From: Dryococelus australis
Taxonomy: Eukaryota; Arthropoda; Insecta; Phasmatodea; Phasmatidae
Length of the DNA: 64,000 nucleotides
Reading direction: 5' to 3'
Assembly: GCA_029891345.1 (NCBI GenBank)
Contig: CM056993.1
Location: 109,669,800 to 109,733,799, forward strand
Part shown: positions 22,141 to 34,300 of the stretch, one piece after another
Numbering within the stretch: position 1 is the stretch's first letter
How the letters are laid out: each line of letters opens with the position of its first letter
The notes under the pieces: model-generated
What the model saw: only the letters and a program-made list of their open reading frames with translations
Database searches by the model: none
Told to the model about the DNA's origin: nothing
Position numbers and translations under genes: made by a program

Positions 22141-23048
22141 GATTTCATTATGTGTGCTAATTAATTAATTAATTTTAAAGTGTGGATTACATTTCTAAAG
22201 TTCCTCACCAGTCTCACAGGCAGACAGATGTGTAAGGTATGTGCGAGAGGCGTTAAGTAGTGTTTTCATATATCGTGTGTTTAGGAAGACTGTCATTTAA
22301 TTTATATGGAAATTTTTGATTCGTTAATTCCATACTGCACCCTCATGTAATTGTGATAATTTACCACTTGTTATTGACATAGTTGTGTTCGTTCGGTATA
22401 CTGCTCTCGTATAAATTATATTTATACCATACAGCTTGGGGTAGACTAATTCATCTCTTTATGTTTAATTAATTTTAAGACACCTGGATAGGTACGCAAT
22501 TGCACTTGTTTCTTTATGAGACAATCTAGTTTTACATGTCTATTGTGTTATTTATTCATACATAGAAATCGTTTAAACACTCTGAAATTATATAACATTT
22601 AATTGAATTCGGAATAATGATATCTTTCAAAGTCTCCTATCGACCAACACCGCCAAAAAGAGACCAAATTTACACTTATACCACTCTTGCAGAAAACTCA
22701 CCACAAATATAACCCATTCCCAAAACTGCCGCACCTCATCCGAGTGCAAGAGCTCAGAGGGTGAACATCTATCAGAGCTCCTTCCCAACCCACAAAAGGA
22801 AAGAATGAAACAGATGAAATTGTCCCTTAGTACACTCTTGCACCAAAAAAAACACTAAAATTTTATCCGATTAAAAATTAACCCTTTCAAAACATTTAAC
22901 CCTTTCAAAAAATTTAACCCTTTCAAAAAAATTTACCTTTGCCATTTTTATCGCATTATGGTCGGATTATAGATTAATCCTTTCAATCAAATCGATAATC
23001 ATTCAATTAATCCCAATTAATCTCAAGTGAAGTGAGACTCCTACTACT

Positions 23049-23213
23049 CATACTGGCATATCTCAAAAGATACTAATCTGACACAGATAAAACTATGATA
23101 AAATTCTCTACTCAACTCTGTTGCAAACATTTCATTAATGAGATTCAAGTGTCGCCGCTGAAAGTCCCATAGGTGCATGCAGCACTATGAGAACACTGCA
23201 TGCCTGAGGTACA
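23049..23213 (+). repeat. Flank shared with 29521-29688
   Basis: From CATACTGGCATATCTCAAAA to the block 'GTCGCCGCTGAAAGTCCCATAGGTGCATGCAGCAC' this matches 29521-29688 at roughly 85 percent. In both places it directly follows the same Polinton-type terminus. Either both elements sit in the same host repeat, or this is the outer part of a longer terminal repeat. Confidence 0.75.
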
Positions 23214-23475
23214 AAGGAATTTAAATTTTGAAGTTGTAGGATTGACACAACTGATAAAGCCCTTCCTGTCCTCAAACTATTCACCATTCCCTGCATCAAT
23301 ATCAGCTTTGATCTTTACATACTCAGGGCCTATTCCCTGGTGATGTTACAGTTTCAAGTACACCTAAGGAAAGTTCTGGAGCACCTCAAATTTAGGACCT
23401 TGTTTTCTTTTTGCAATTCAGCATCCAGGGCCTGAACCATTAACACCATGTCGGGGAAGTTGACCTGAAACTCAT

Positions 23476-24700
23476 CTAAGCAAACATCCTTGACAAGTCA
23501 TATACGACACCATTGCGAATGCCTCTGACATGCTTAATCTTGAAATTAAAACAGTACAATCTCTCTAATAATCTCGCCAACCTCCCTGCTGGCTTGTTGG
23601 TACTTAAAAACCAGTTCGGGGCGTGATTATCAATGCGAAATTCAAACTCTGAGCTCTTCAAATAATCCTTGAACTTTTCCATTCCGAAAATTTCAGCAAG
23701 GACTTCTTTCTCGTATGCCAAGAATTTTTGTTCAGCAGGAGTCAACAACCTACTGTCATAGGATACTGGAAACAAACTATCTCCTTTTATCTAGCACAGC
23801 ACAGCACACAATGCCTTAGAACTGGCATATATCTGAAGAGTAAATGGCTGCTCGAAGTGTGGCAACTGGAGAACAGGAGGCGTAGCCAGCTTCTGTCAAC
23901 ACACAAAAAACTTTATTCTGGTCTTCCCCCCCCTACCCGCCCACCAATAAAGGACACCCCTTTTCTTTTCAGCATTTTTAAGGGTTCTGCAAGATCAGCG
24001 AACTTTGGAATGAATTTCGCATTAAAAAATTCACCATGCCTAGGAAACGGCGCACTCCATGCACGTTCTTCGGGACCAGAAAGTTCACTGCTGGTCTAAT
24101 CTTTTTTGGGGTTCATCAACAACCTACCTTCTGAAATAATAAAACTCAGGTACCTGACATAGCTTTTTTCCCAGGTAACCTTCTCAGGATTTACTGTGTG
24201 ACCGGCCTCTCTTAAAGCCTCCAAGAAGAGACGCAAATGCTTCAAGTTATCCTCAAATTTCTCACTATATACACAAACATCGTCGATGTAAATGAAAAAG
24301 GAATCATATTGGAATTTGCCCAGACTGAGAACAACACACATGGCATCGCCTGTGGACCGCGATTCACACCCATTGGCAATCGCTTCCATTGATATTGATT
24401 CCAGGGGGTGACAGATGCCAATGTCCCTCGCGAATCGGTGTGCAAATCGCACTGTGGGAAAGCAGAATGTAGTTCGAAAATGGAGAAATACTTAGCTTTT
24501 CCTACATGATGAAAAGCAGATTCAATCATTGGTAAGAGATAGGGGTTGACATGGATTTTCGTATTCACCTGGTGGTAATTGCAGATGACACAGTACTCCC
24601 CTGGTGCCTTCTTAGGCAGCAAAAAGACTGAACTGGAGTAACAGCTTTCAGAGGGCTCCAATATGTTTAGTTTTGGAAGTGCTACATGATAGGGAACAGA
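23476..24700 (-). pseudogene. Gypsy reverse transcriptase and RNase H, broken
   Basis: RT begins near 24661 with SSSVFLLPKKAPGEYCVICN and has FELHSAFPQ in place of the usual catalytic Asp-containing strand (Glu at that position). A frame change near 24430 is followed by FIYIDDVCVYSEKFEDNLKH with the intact YIDD box. The thumb and connection continue as FLVPKNVHGVRRFLGMVNFF and AEPLKMLKRKG (about 24080-23970). RNase H (23775-23476) has YDSRLLTPAEQKFLAYEKEV, FRIDNHAPNWFLSTNKPAGR and VYDLSRMFA. It copies RNA to DNA in functional relatives; here stops and the altered active site make it inactive. Confidence 0.88.
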
Positions 24701-25159
24701 TGGCCCTGGTTCAGAATCCTATACGTTCAATATAATAAGGTTCTTGCTGTAATGCCACAGTTTTTGGGTGACCACATCATAAATTCCCGTTGCAACAGCC
24801 TAATCTGCTTCTCCTGACAATCTTTTTCCTCATTCTTTGATCACATAGACTGAACAGCTCTCTTATGTAAATCAAAATGCTTCGAATTCAACTATACAAT
24901 TTGAGCTTTGCAAAAGGCAAACACTAATTCATGCCTGGACAAATCAATACATGCCTGGGTTTTCCCCAGAAAGTCAATTCCCAACATGAGAACATGACCT
25001 AAGCCGGGTATGATCCTCAACTGAAATTCCTAAGAAAAATTCTCTATTTTAAGTTTAATTATGGCTACTTCACGGTAACCATTTCCAGAGAAATCCCTAC
25101 TTTATTACTCTTCCTTACCCTCAAAAGACCCTTAGGGATCTTTTCAACAAGTACTTTCA

Positions 25160-26390
25160 AAGATCATGGTTAATAAGGGAACAAGATGCACCAGAATCTA
25201 CCATTGCAGCTACCTTTACCTGGACTACTAAACAACAGTAACATGAAATAAAATATATTTCCTCTCAAAATTCATGACATTAGCTATATGATCTCCCACA
25301 ACCTTATCACGAGCAGGGCATCTGGCCTTCACATAGCCCATATGTTTACAAAAATAACACACCAAGTTCTTAAACCTATCTTCCTTTTCTACTCTGACAC
25401 TGAAATTCCTTTTTTTGGGAAACCCAAGAACGAGTCTTGACCCTGGCCTGAATGTTCTGTGATAGCAAGAACAGATTTGTTGTGACAGCAGTCTTTCGAT
25501 ACATGATTGCTTTTACCACAAAAATACAAAACTTGGAGGAACCCAATTTTACAGGATCCTTCTCTATTCCTTTATTTTGATCCAACCTCACAGGATCAAA
25601 GGAGCAATCAGAGATGTTATGCTCTACTTAAATCACCAAACTCAGAAGTTACATTAAAGTAGTAGGTCTGGTGGCAAAACAAAAGAACCTACTTTATCGA
25701 GGTTGCAGATTAAAAAAAAACACTCTGCATGAACTGGTCCTCATTGCAAGGGTACCCTACTAATTTCACTAATCTAACTATAGATATTACATTGTCCTGC
25801 ATGGACTGATTTACATTCTGCCTTTTTCCCAGAATCTTCAGCCGAAAATTTACAAGAGCTGACTCATTTGCAATCAATGTGAAGCAAGTTTTTGATACAT
25901 TGCAAAATTCCCAATTCTCATCCCTAGCTGAAAGAAAATTGGGCTGAAAATCTCAGGGACTCTAAATGTGACTATCACATATATCACCTCTCTAGGACAA
26001 AAAATTGAAGATATTAAAGTATTCAATTCTACAAAAAACTGAACTACCTCAGTAAAAGTAGAGCCTTTTACATGAATAACCTTAGAGGATAATTCTGATG
26101 GAACATCATTAAGTATCTTAAAATTTGGAAAGGTCTCACCACTGAGAACTCCCCCGCCGCTACAGCTATTGGAGGCAGTGTTGACATTTGCATCATGCCA
26201 TACCAGAGCCCTAGCTTTGATTCTGAGGTCATTGATACCTTCAGTATCGGCGACTTATTCTCCTGCCTCCTTAAGAATCTGGGTGAGTGACGCTTTGGTG
26301 AGTTTCTACACCCAACCTGTGAACATTGTGAGAGATATTAGACACAAGATAAATACAAAGCCCCAAAATAATTGTCGTCACTGAAAGAGA
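25160..26390 (-). pseudogene. Gypsy gag and protease remnant
   Basis: The protease motif KVAAMVDSGASCSLINHD is centred on DSGA at 25187-25198. Two zinc knuckles lie upstream: CYFCKHMGYVKARC (25318-25359), in which Tyr replaces the usual His, and LYFCGKSNHVSKDC (25488-25531), in which Leu replaces the first Cys. Further upstream is gag-like sequence (ILNDVPSELSSKVIHVKG and following) to about 26160, with numerous stops. Knuckles package RNA; both have lost one zinc ligand. Confidence 0.75.
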
Positions 26391-27086
26391 GAGTTATTAA
26401 AAACTCTTGACAAGTACGATTTCATGTTTCTCTTTTGATGCAATCTGTACGACACTCACAAAAGAGCAGAGTGCACAGGATCTCTTTGATACGTCCTTCT
26501 CCGCAAGGATTCATCAAAGGGGCACTAAAACCATAGCCCAAAAGAGTAACCTTCATCAAACTTCTAAAATATTCGAAAGTAACCTCTTTGCATGTAACTG
26601 AGGGCTGAACATCAAACCTCAAGAGGTGACCCTGCCCGTTATCCAATTTATAACACATGAAATTGCACTTTGTTTTCTTTATGTAATCTCTTTTGTTTTC
26701 TTTGGTTCGTAACAAAAATCACATTTGTTTTTGTATATATTGGGAAATGCAGCACTTAAAAATATTCAACATTATGCCCACATGACATTTCTATAAACTC
26801 TAAATCGCCTCAATTACAATTATTAAAGATGGCGAGGAAAACATTCTAATAAAACCAGTGGTTTCCAATATGCCATTCTTTAATACTTTACCTTGGACAC
26901 ATACAAAAGAAATAAAGGCCAAGTTTTTATAATTCTATATTCTATGGCCATATTTACAAATGAGGACCAACTGACTAATTGACTGACAAATTGAAATATA
27001 GGAAAAGAGAATATTTTACTGACTGTTCTCCGACACCATAGCAAAAATTTCATATAAAAATGGGTACATTACTTAGAACATTTATG
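26391..27086. other. No gene recognised
   Basis: A 97-codon minus-strand frame (26715-26422) is open but carries no motif I can name; it may be further Gypsy 5' sequence. The remainder is AT-rich. Confidence 0.4.
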
Positions 27087-27430
27087 CCTATTCAAATGGC
27101 TTAGAAAAATATTTTAATATCTTATAACTTTACAAATATCTGGCCATTCAAAATTACTGCAAAGGCCAATTGAAGGAATGCATTGGAAAAATATTTGAAA
27201 TATTTTATAACTTTACTCAGAAAGTGTATAGCCATTCTAAATTACTACAAAGGCCAATTAAGAAATGGCTTGGAATAATATTTAAATCGTTTATAACTCT
27301 ACTCACAATTTTGCTGGCCATTCAAAAATACTACAAAGGCCAATTGAAGAAATGCATTGGAAAAATATTTTAAATCTTTTATAGCTTTACTCACAAAATG
27401 TCTGGCCATTCAAAAATACTACAAAGGCCA
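27087..27430 (+). repeat. Tandem repeat, about 87-bp unit, about 4 copies
   Basis: 'TGGCCATTCAAAAATACTACAAAGGCCAATTGAAGAAATG' begins near 27141, 27229, 27317 and 27404, with a truncated diverged unit from 27087. Each unit ends 'TTATAACTTTACTCACAA'. Short palindromic GGCC/GGCCA words bracket each unit. Confidence 0.88.
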
Positions 27431-28973
27431 GTTTTACAAGTTACTCTGATTTTAATCATTGTGATGTCCTTATAAGTATTACTTTTACTGAAACTATCTT
27501 TGAAAATTACTCTCATGGTCACATAATAAGACCAAGGCCATTTATGACTTTACTTTTAAAATTTGCTAATAATTTATAAATATTACTAGAGAAAACTATG
27601 CTCAACTCTTAACATATTCCTTCATGAAAAATACTTTCAAAAATTTACCCTAAAAGGACTTTGAAATTTTCGAGTCCTGCCAGAAGGGCCTACCATTATG
27701 ACTTGTTTGATTTAATTTTTTTCATGTTTGCTTAACTCAGGGAAAGAAAGTCTGCTGATCCTTGGAACCACCTTCTCTCTCGAGTCAGTAAACTCCTAGA
27801 ATTATGTACCATAGACTAAATACACCCATGGATGGGAGTAAAAATTTTGGGCCAATCTGATGGCTCGGAACTCCCAAATCCACACTACTTGGGAATGGGA
27901 AAAAAAATTATTACAATACTTCCGTCCAGTAACACATTTTTTTTTAATCTGCCAAAAAATGTCCACTGTGGAAGTTATTTCCGCCTAGCAACAGCTAAGT
28001 GTGGTGTCACACTGGTTCTGACGTCACACTGCAGGTAAGAATTCTCAGAAATCGTGTGGGCTGCAGCCACGGCGCACTGTAGAGCTAATTTCCTGGAAGT
28101 GGATGTCGAGGTGTGCGCTAATTGGGCACCCATGGCACGTGACAGGTGACAGCCCCACAGGAACCCACTGCCGCGATAGCCACACCGTGCAGTTACTGCT
28201 CATGAAGTGGCGGCACTGCACACGTTCATAACTCTCTCAGCCGCACCGGGAGTATGTAGCTGACCACTCAGCTACCTTCGAGATCTTCCGTCATTAATGG
28301 ATATCGCAGGTTGGTGCCACGGTAGAGTAGATTTTTAGCGTAACTGAATTCTTGACTCCGGGGATACCAAAAATACGTGCTTCCACAACCACACACTCTG
28401 ACTTTATTTTTCTGGAATCGTGTAGTAGGTCGGGCACAGAATAGCGTAAATTACAATTTGAGGCACTCATCATCTCAGTATTTTGAATTGGGTTGATGCA
28501 CATTTTATCAGCCATTTTTAAACATTGTTTGACTGTCATTTGTACATGATGTTTAATTGATCCGTCGCTCAAAAATAAACCAATGAAAAATAGTGAAAAA
28601 AAGGACTGATGTATCAATGGAAAATGCCACTGAATCAATAAGTGAAGGAAATCGCGAATTTTTTAACTGATCCATCAGTTAAATTTACTGAAGTGACTGT
28701 TGAATCTGTCGGGTACTGTTGACTGATTGAAACAGTGGAATTCTTACTGATTCAGTTTTAGAGTGTATGGACTGGTTGTGTGAAATGGCAAGTCCTGCAA
28801 GTCCTTGCAGTGCTGCAAGTCCTGGTAGAATAAATAGTAGGAAACCGCCCTGTTTCTTTCCCATGTATCCTTTCCTTCATGTCTTCCTTTTATTTTTCTT
28901 TTGGTTGAGTTGCAAACCCATTCCATATTTCATTTTCGTCTTCATTATTTTGTAACATGCCCCAGGCATCTAC
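27431..28973. other. No gene recognised
   Basis: AT-rich to 27990, then a GC-richer block at 28030-28270 with no supported exon. A minus-strand frame at 28638-28294 (114 codons) has no recognisable domain. A near-perfect palindrome TTAACTGATCCATCAGTTAA lies at about 28661. Confidence 0.4.
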
Positions 28974-29267
28974 TCAGTGACCAAACTTTGTTAGGGGTGA
29001 TTTATCGATTTTCTTGGCTCTGTCGGCAAGATCAGTATCGGATGCATACCTGTCTTCCAACTTCTTACTGAATGTATAGGCTATATTGTGTTCTTTGCAA
29101 GTGTTATCAAGTTCGTTCACACCAATGTCACCATATGTTAAATGTTTTGCAAGCTTTGTTCCTGGTCCGCAGAACTTGAATCCAGGAATATGTGCTTCGA
29201 ATGGAAGATTATTAATAAGTGTGTTGACCAAGCCACGACCGCTCTTGACCGTACCTCAATGAGGCAT
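28974..29267 (-). pseudogene. Phospholipase A2-like capsid-associated protein of a Polinton
   Basis: Read from 29267 the frame has MPH, an immediate stop, then SGRGLVNTLINNLPFEAHIP, FKFCGPGTKLAKHL (calcium-loop-like GPGT) and VNELDNTCKEHNIAYTFSKK with the catalytic-type histidine, ending RAKKIDKSPLTKFGH at 28974. Such domains occur in Polintons and in parvoviral capsid proteins, where they act on membranes. The residue after the histidine, normally Asp and needed to bind calcium, is Asn here. Apart from the early stop the frame is clean. A Polinton-type terminus lies 130 bp to its right, so this is probably a fragment of a third element. Confidence 0.8.
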
Positions 29268-29399
29268 CACAACATACTGATTGTAAATTATATAAAAGCA
29301 ATCATTTATATACTTTTTGAGTCAGCATCATTCTACACGTCGAACAGTACAGATGTAAAGTACTAATGATGCATCTCCGCTCTCGCTTCAATAAATTTA

Positions 29400-29520
29400 A
29401 CACATTCAATTAAATTTAACCCTTTCCATTTTTGATCGGATTAAGGATTAACCCTTCAAATCAAATCGATAATCCATCAATTACTACTAGGTGAAGTGAA
29501 ACCCCCCCGCCTCTACTACC
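29400..29520 (+). repeat. Polinton-type terminal fragment (third element)
   Basis: 'TTTAACCCTTTCC', 'GATCGGATTAAGGATTAACCC' and 'AAATCGATAATCC' match the last 160 bp of the terminal repeat ending at 23048 and the ends at 38674 and 59812. Orientation places the element body to the left, where the PLA2-like gene lies. Confidence 0.7.
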
Positions 29521-29688
29521 CATACTGTCATATCTCAAAACATACTAACCGGACACGGACCAAACTACGATAGGACCCTCTACTGAACTTCGATGCAGAA
29601 ATTTCATCACTGAAATGCAAGGGTCGCCGCTGAAAGTCCCATAGGTGCACGCAGCACTACGACAACACTGCACGCCAGTTCAGAGCCC
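29521..29688 (+). repeat. Flank shared with 23049-23213
   Basis: Begins CATACTGTCATATCTCAAAA and ends in 'GCACGCAGCACTACGACAACACTGCACGCC'. See the entry at 23049. Confidence 0.75.
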
Positions 29689-30012
29689 TGCACGTAGTGG
29701 CGATGGCGCTCTTGTAGCACGTGCCAGTGTAACCCTTATAGCTCCCGCGCTTACCAGCCAAAATAGAAGTAAAACACCTTTGCTATGTCTCCTCGCCAGT
29801 GGCGTTACAATTATAAAGGTGCCGGTACGCATTAAGCCTCCCTTAATTTAGTTATGGGCACCAGGATGAGAGGAAACTGGCGCCCATATTGTTTTTGTTA
29901 ACCAAAATGCGTTGATATATCAAATATATATATATATTAAATTGTTATTTTGTGTTTCTGATATGTACTTATTTACAGGTTCGTATATGAGGTACGGACT
30001 GCTTTTATATTT

Positions 30013-30496
30013 TACTAGCGACCCGCCCCGGCGTCGCTCGGGTGCGATTTAAAAACATGGCGTTGTTTAGGTTTACAGCAAGTATATACAATAAATGCTT
30101 AAGGTAACTAATGTAGGATTAATACTGCGTTTTTCAAAAAGTTAAGTAAACCCCTATTTTTAAAAAGACAAAAATGGTTACTGTGGATCATCCTTAAAAG
30201 ATAAACATATGTTATCGTGGACTTTTTGTAGACCTTTTTGAGATCTACAATTACGTAGTACATAGTCAACATAAGCCTTGTAAGCGCCCAAAAAGTGGCT
30301 TTTTCCGTCTTTATTATAAAACGTCGATGTTTCTCTACTATCTTTGCATTAAATACAAATGCATTAAACATTCCTCAAGCAATTGTCTAAATGATGGTGA
30401 AAACTGCATCAAAATCGATTGAGAGGTTTAGAAGTCTTATCGGAATACACAGACACACGCGGCCGGACGACTTTGTTTTACACTTTGTATAGATGA
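30013..30496 (+). repeat. Dispersed interspersed repeat ('ACTAGCGACCCGCCCCGG' family)
   Basis: Starts ACTAGCGACCCGCCCCGGCG and ends 'TTTGTATAGATGAG' after the block 'ACACACGCGGCCGGACGACT'. This start/end combination is, to my memory, one of the commonest anonymous repeats in arthropod genomes. No coding capacity; class uncertain. Confidence 0.6.
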
Positions 30497-31295
30497 GATG
30501 CAGCATGTAATTTAGGTTTTGATCGCAAACACAATGAAATTTATAAAAGGCAAAATATCCTAAGAAAACATGGACCCCCTTTATCTTCTTATCGTATTCG
30601 AGGCACGGAGATGTGTATGGGTGACAACAATGAGCATGTCCAGCGCTCCATCGCTCCTACGCGCGAGGCGCTGGACCGGCGTGCAGTGCCTTGGTCGTCG
30701 CGCTGGCCTCTGCAAACTGTGCGACACTGGGACTTTATTACACGTGATGAAAGCCCGCAGATGTAACAACGACCGTGCGATTCTACTTTTCTCGTACATC
30801 TTGAGAAAACTGTCAGGGGAAACTCTGGGAGATGCAAGCACGGTTCTACTTTTATCGTACATAAAAAAACTGCCCAGCCAAGCACTTAAAAATGCAAAAT
30901 TTTTATATGCTGTTCACGGTAAAATTATTACTTTTGAAATCCTTGCTTAAGATCTACTTGTATGCACGCAGTGTATGCTTCCAGATTATATAACATTAAC
31001 ATTGATGTGGGCCTCATCACTTTATTCATGAACCGGTGAGGTGAAATTGTGAAATTATTAAAAAAGTATATATTCTACAAATCTGGTCATTTTTACACTT
31101 CGATGCATTAAAAAAGTCTGAAAGCGAAAGAAAGTATTTAAGTTGTCATAAATTGTTACCTGCTACTTTTTATTCGACGTTAAGATATGGAACTACTTTC
31201 CACCCATCGTTACCAACTTTACTGGACGCACGTCACTCAGTGTGCCGATTAAAATATATGCAGGCAGGGACAGTGACTTTTTTCTAAGGTTGATA

Positions 31296-31325
31296 TCAAA
31301 AGTGCTCACTTTACTGTGAATAGCC
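31296..31325 (+). repeat. Solitary end of the MITE family at 35793
   Basis: Matches the right end of the MITE at 35793-36025 (AAAAGTGCTCACTTTACTGTGAATAGCC) with one mismatch in the last 28 bases. I cannot find its left end, so this copy is truncated. Confidence 0.7.
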
Positions 31326-34300
31326 TTTACCATTGTATTTTTTTTAAATAGGTACGCTTCATATAAAAAAAACTGAACCTAACAGGCTTGGATAATTAGT
31401 TTTTATCTTTTCTGGCAAAAGTCATATTCCGAGGCTATTTATTTACTGAGAAAAGAGTAAACGCGCCGCGTTGTGTTGGGCGTACTATAAATAATTCTTT
31501 ATTATTACGACGTGCCACTAGGCTTATAAGGGTAGTACTACCGCAACAATATCGCTTTTATATCGTTAGATGCTGTGGTCCATCTTTAGATATGTATGAC
31601 GACGTTTTAATTTTTTTTTTTTTCAAATAATATAAATTGCGAAAAATGAAGCAAATGTAACACTGAAGAACACATGTTTGCTCAGGCCAAGTCTTATCGA
31701 ATATTTTCTTCAGCCGTACAAAAAAAATCTGTAATTTCACGTCTTGACTAGCACTTTGTGCCAGAGAAATACTACACGATATAACAAATGTGATTTTATA
31801 AATTTGTGCCACATGCTTGTACAACACAGCATCAATGTACTGAAAGAACGTACACTTAATACGGTTTTCTGAGCTTAATTAAATAATTTCTGTGATACCT
31901 ACAGTGAGTCCCCATTTATGTTTCTATCAGAGTTTCGGGGAAATATTTTTGAACAAAATAGCTGAAGTTTTAGTTTCTTGAGATCATACGCAGGTGGGAG
32001 TACGTACGAAGGAATGAGCAGAACGGCAAACTTGCATACAAGCTGCAATAATTTTCTCGCGGCTTTGTGTTTTCTTAAGGTTTATAGTAAAATTAACTGC
32101 TAATTCGAAATTTGAAGACTTCGTAACGAAAATAAATAACTCTAGCGGATTATTCAACATCAAACAGTTTGGTTTAATGGGGAAAGGTGATTCATAATGC
32201 AATCTCCCAACCCTCCTCTTCGAAATTACACCTATGGTGTGCAACATATCTGCCTTACTCAAAGCATGCTGAATATGTAGGCTTGGGCGAGCAAATATAA
32301 GCGCAGCTCAGAACGAGGAAAGGCGGCGAAGAAAATGAGATCCCAGAGATTGCAGCAGTTCCCTGTCCTTGGCTGATGTTACTGTAAGTTGTGCCTAGGT
32401 TCGAGTCATACCATGGTCATAGGTTTGAGAAACTTTCTTGGTTTAACTTAACTGCCCCTCAGATAATCGACAGGTCTTCAAGCGAGATACCAATCAACAC
32501 GTTTTGATGCACGTGATTGTAAAACTATATAAACGCGTACGTCGATACTGGTCTAGGGAGCACATTTCAATGAGCTGGAGTTGGGGTTTTTTTAATGGGC
32601 ACTTCTAAATAAACATCCGATCATCTGTTGGAGGAATTTCATAGATGATATGGTTGTAAAATTACTTAAAGTATAGTAATTAAATTAATACATAGTATTG
32701 ACAAAATCTTTTGGAAATTTACTTGTTTTGCTGGAGTATCTCCTAGCAAGTTCTTTTTTAAAGGTTTCCATAGGAGATTTCAGAAATGGGAAGGAAGTAT
32801 TCAAAGGTTGTTACTATCTTTCAACAATGAGAAACTTAATTTTTCCAGTTATATGATTAGAATGAGGATTGGGAACCTAAATTTTAGTACTGTAAGTATC
32901 TGAGCCCTTTAAGACTTATAAATTAAATAAATTTTCTATATTAGCTTTGAATAAACATTTTCGCAAATTTCCATGCAACAATTTAACAAGCATAAAATAA
33001 GTAGATATAATCAACTTCCACGACAGACAGCATCAGCGAATATTTGAATATTTAGTGTACAAGAAGAAATATGCGCCTAATTAATTGAGAGTTCACGATT
33101 ATTACTGCACTTCATAACAGACGCAACGCACGATTGTAATTTTGAAAATAGTTATCGGAGAAATGCAAGTGTTAAACATTACATTGTGACTAATCTACCA
33201 ACAAAGATAGGGATTAAGCAGGGACTTCGTGAGAAGCAATTATAAAACTCACTATGATGTGCGTGTACGGGTCTAACAGGAGCCGAAAGCCCAGTTGTTG
33301 CTTGAAGAGGAGCGTAAACAGAGAACCGGTATTAGGTAAAGAAATGCGTGTTGAGCTGTAGGTTCGGTGCACAGAGAGCTACGCGGGTGAAGCTGTAGTT
33401 GGAGGCAGGACTGCACCACGACGCTCCGGTTGTTTCCAGGAAGTGCGTCGAGGGCCTTAATAACATGCAGCAAGTAGACGATATAAGTACCGGGAAGTCG
33501 GTCTGCCCTAGACGTCTCCGCCAGCTGTGCAATTTATCACACGGCCCTGGCGGCGTTGCCTTGTTTTCCGCCCGTCCCTCGTGGAATGCAGACGGCGTTG
33601 CCAGATTGGTGCGGGTTCGAGTCCCCCTTGAGGGCTTGCCCCGGCTGGCAGACAGTGTTGCCGAATCGGTTTTATGTGGTGCCGCTGGATCGAGCCCGGA
33701 AACGCCACGGTCCAGTAGCCACATGTTATTGATTTAAAAGAATCTCAGATCTGCTATAAATAATTTAAAATATTTTTTGTAAAACTGACCTTGAAACAAT
33801 GGGCTGGTAACGCATACATGCATGATTTCAACCATGCTGCCATTTTTTTAAATTTGGTACTTCTCCCCCCCCCCCCCTTTTTTTTTCATCTTTTCTTTCA
33901 GATAAGAGACTGTGTTTTTAAAGAATTTTTTTTTTCAATCTGCTCGACCCAAAGCTAAAACCTTTATACTAGAGAGTTTTATTGTTTTATGCCAACTTAG
34001 GTCTAATTATTTTCGGCAGAAAAAGTTCTCAAAATTTTCATTTTTCATTGCGTAAAGGATAATTAATATTTCTGTCCCCATGAGACAGGCATTGTAGCTG
34101 TAAGTGATTTTTACAGGAGCACTGGCAGTCACGTTTTATTTGTACGCCAATTCACAAAACATTAAATAATCTGTTTGCTCCTCCTTATAGTGACATAATT
34201 TGTACATGCATGCCAAACACGCTTCTTGTGACTTACACGAGAAAGGAGAGAACAATCTTACTGCAGCCGTTTTTCAATCTTTGACAGCATTTGTTTTTGT

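Larger units (their letters stand above)
20880..23048 (+). repeat. Right terminal repeat of Polinton-like element 1
   Basis: Inner part (21129-21373) is the inverted partner of 1-245. The whole block is a direct, diverged relative of 45690-48226 plus 59515-59812. Landmarks in order are a CAAATAAA..TTCGG block (about 21040), 'CAAGTGCCGTGAATTTCA' (21524), two TATA-containing modules (21724, 22062), 'TTAATTCCATA' (22350), 'AACACTCTGAAATTAT' (22576) and 'TCGGATTATAGATTAATCC' (22972). It ends CTACTACT at 23048, matching the reverse of the AGTAGTAG start at 38674. I infer a terminal repeat of about 2.2 kb. Confidence 0.65.
23250..26390 (-). mobile_element. Ty3/Gypsy LTR-retrotransposon remnant, no integrase
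   Basis: On the minus strand from right to left come gag-like sequence, two zinc knuckles, an aspartic protease motif, RT and RNase H. Below about 23430 the frame decays and is cut off at the 23213 repeat junction, so the integrase is absent. I find no clear LTR pair. The element is heavily mutated: many stops in gag, several in pol. Confidence 0.85.

Noticed and set aside
22890-29690. Direct repeats as LTRs of the Gypsy remnant
   Set aside because: The repeats match Polinton-type termini plus a shared flank, lack clear TG/CA ends, and enclose non-Gypsy DNA.
30570-30950. 126-codon frame near 30.6 kb
   Set aside because: Contains a short internal direct repeat and is open in the opposite strand too; no family recognised.
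33332-33737. Overlapping 130- and 112-codon frames on opposite strands
   Set aside because: Openness on both strands of a GC-rich block is expected from composition; no motif on either strand.
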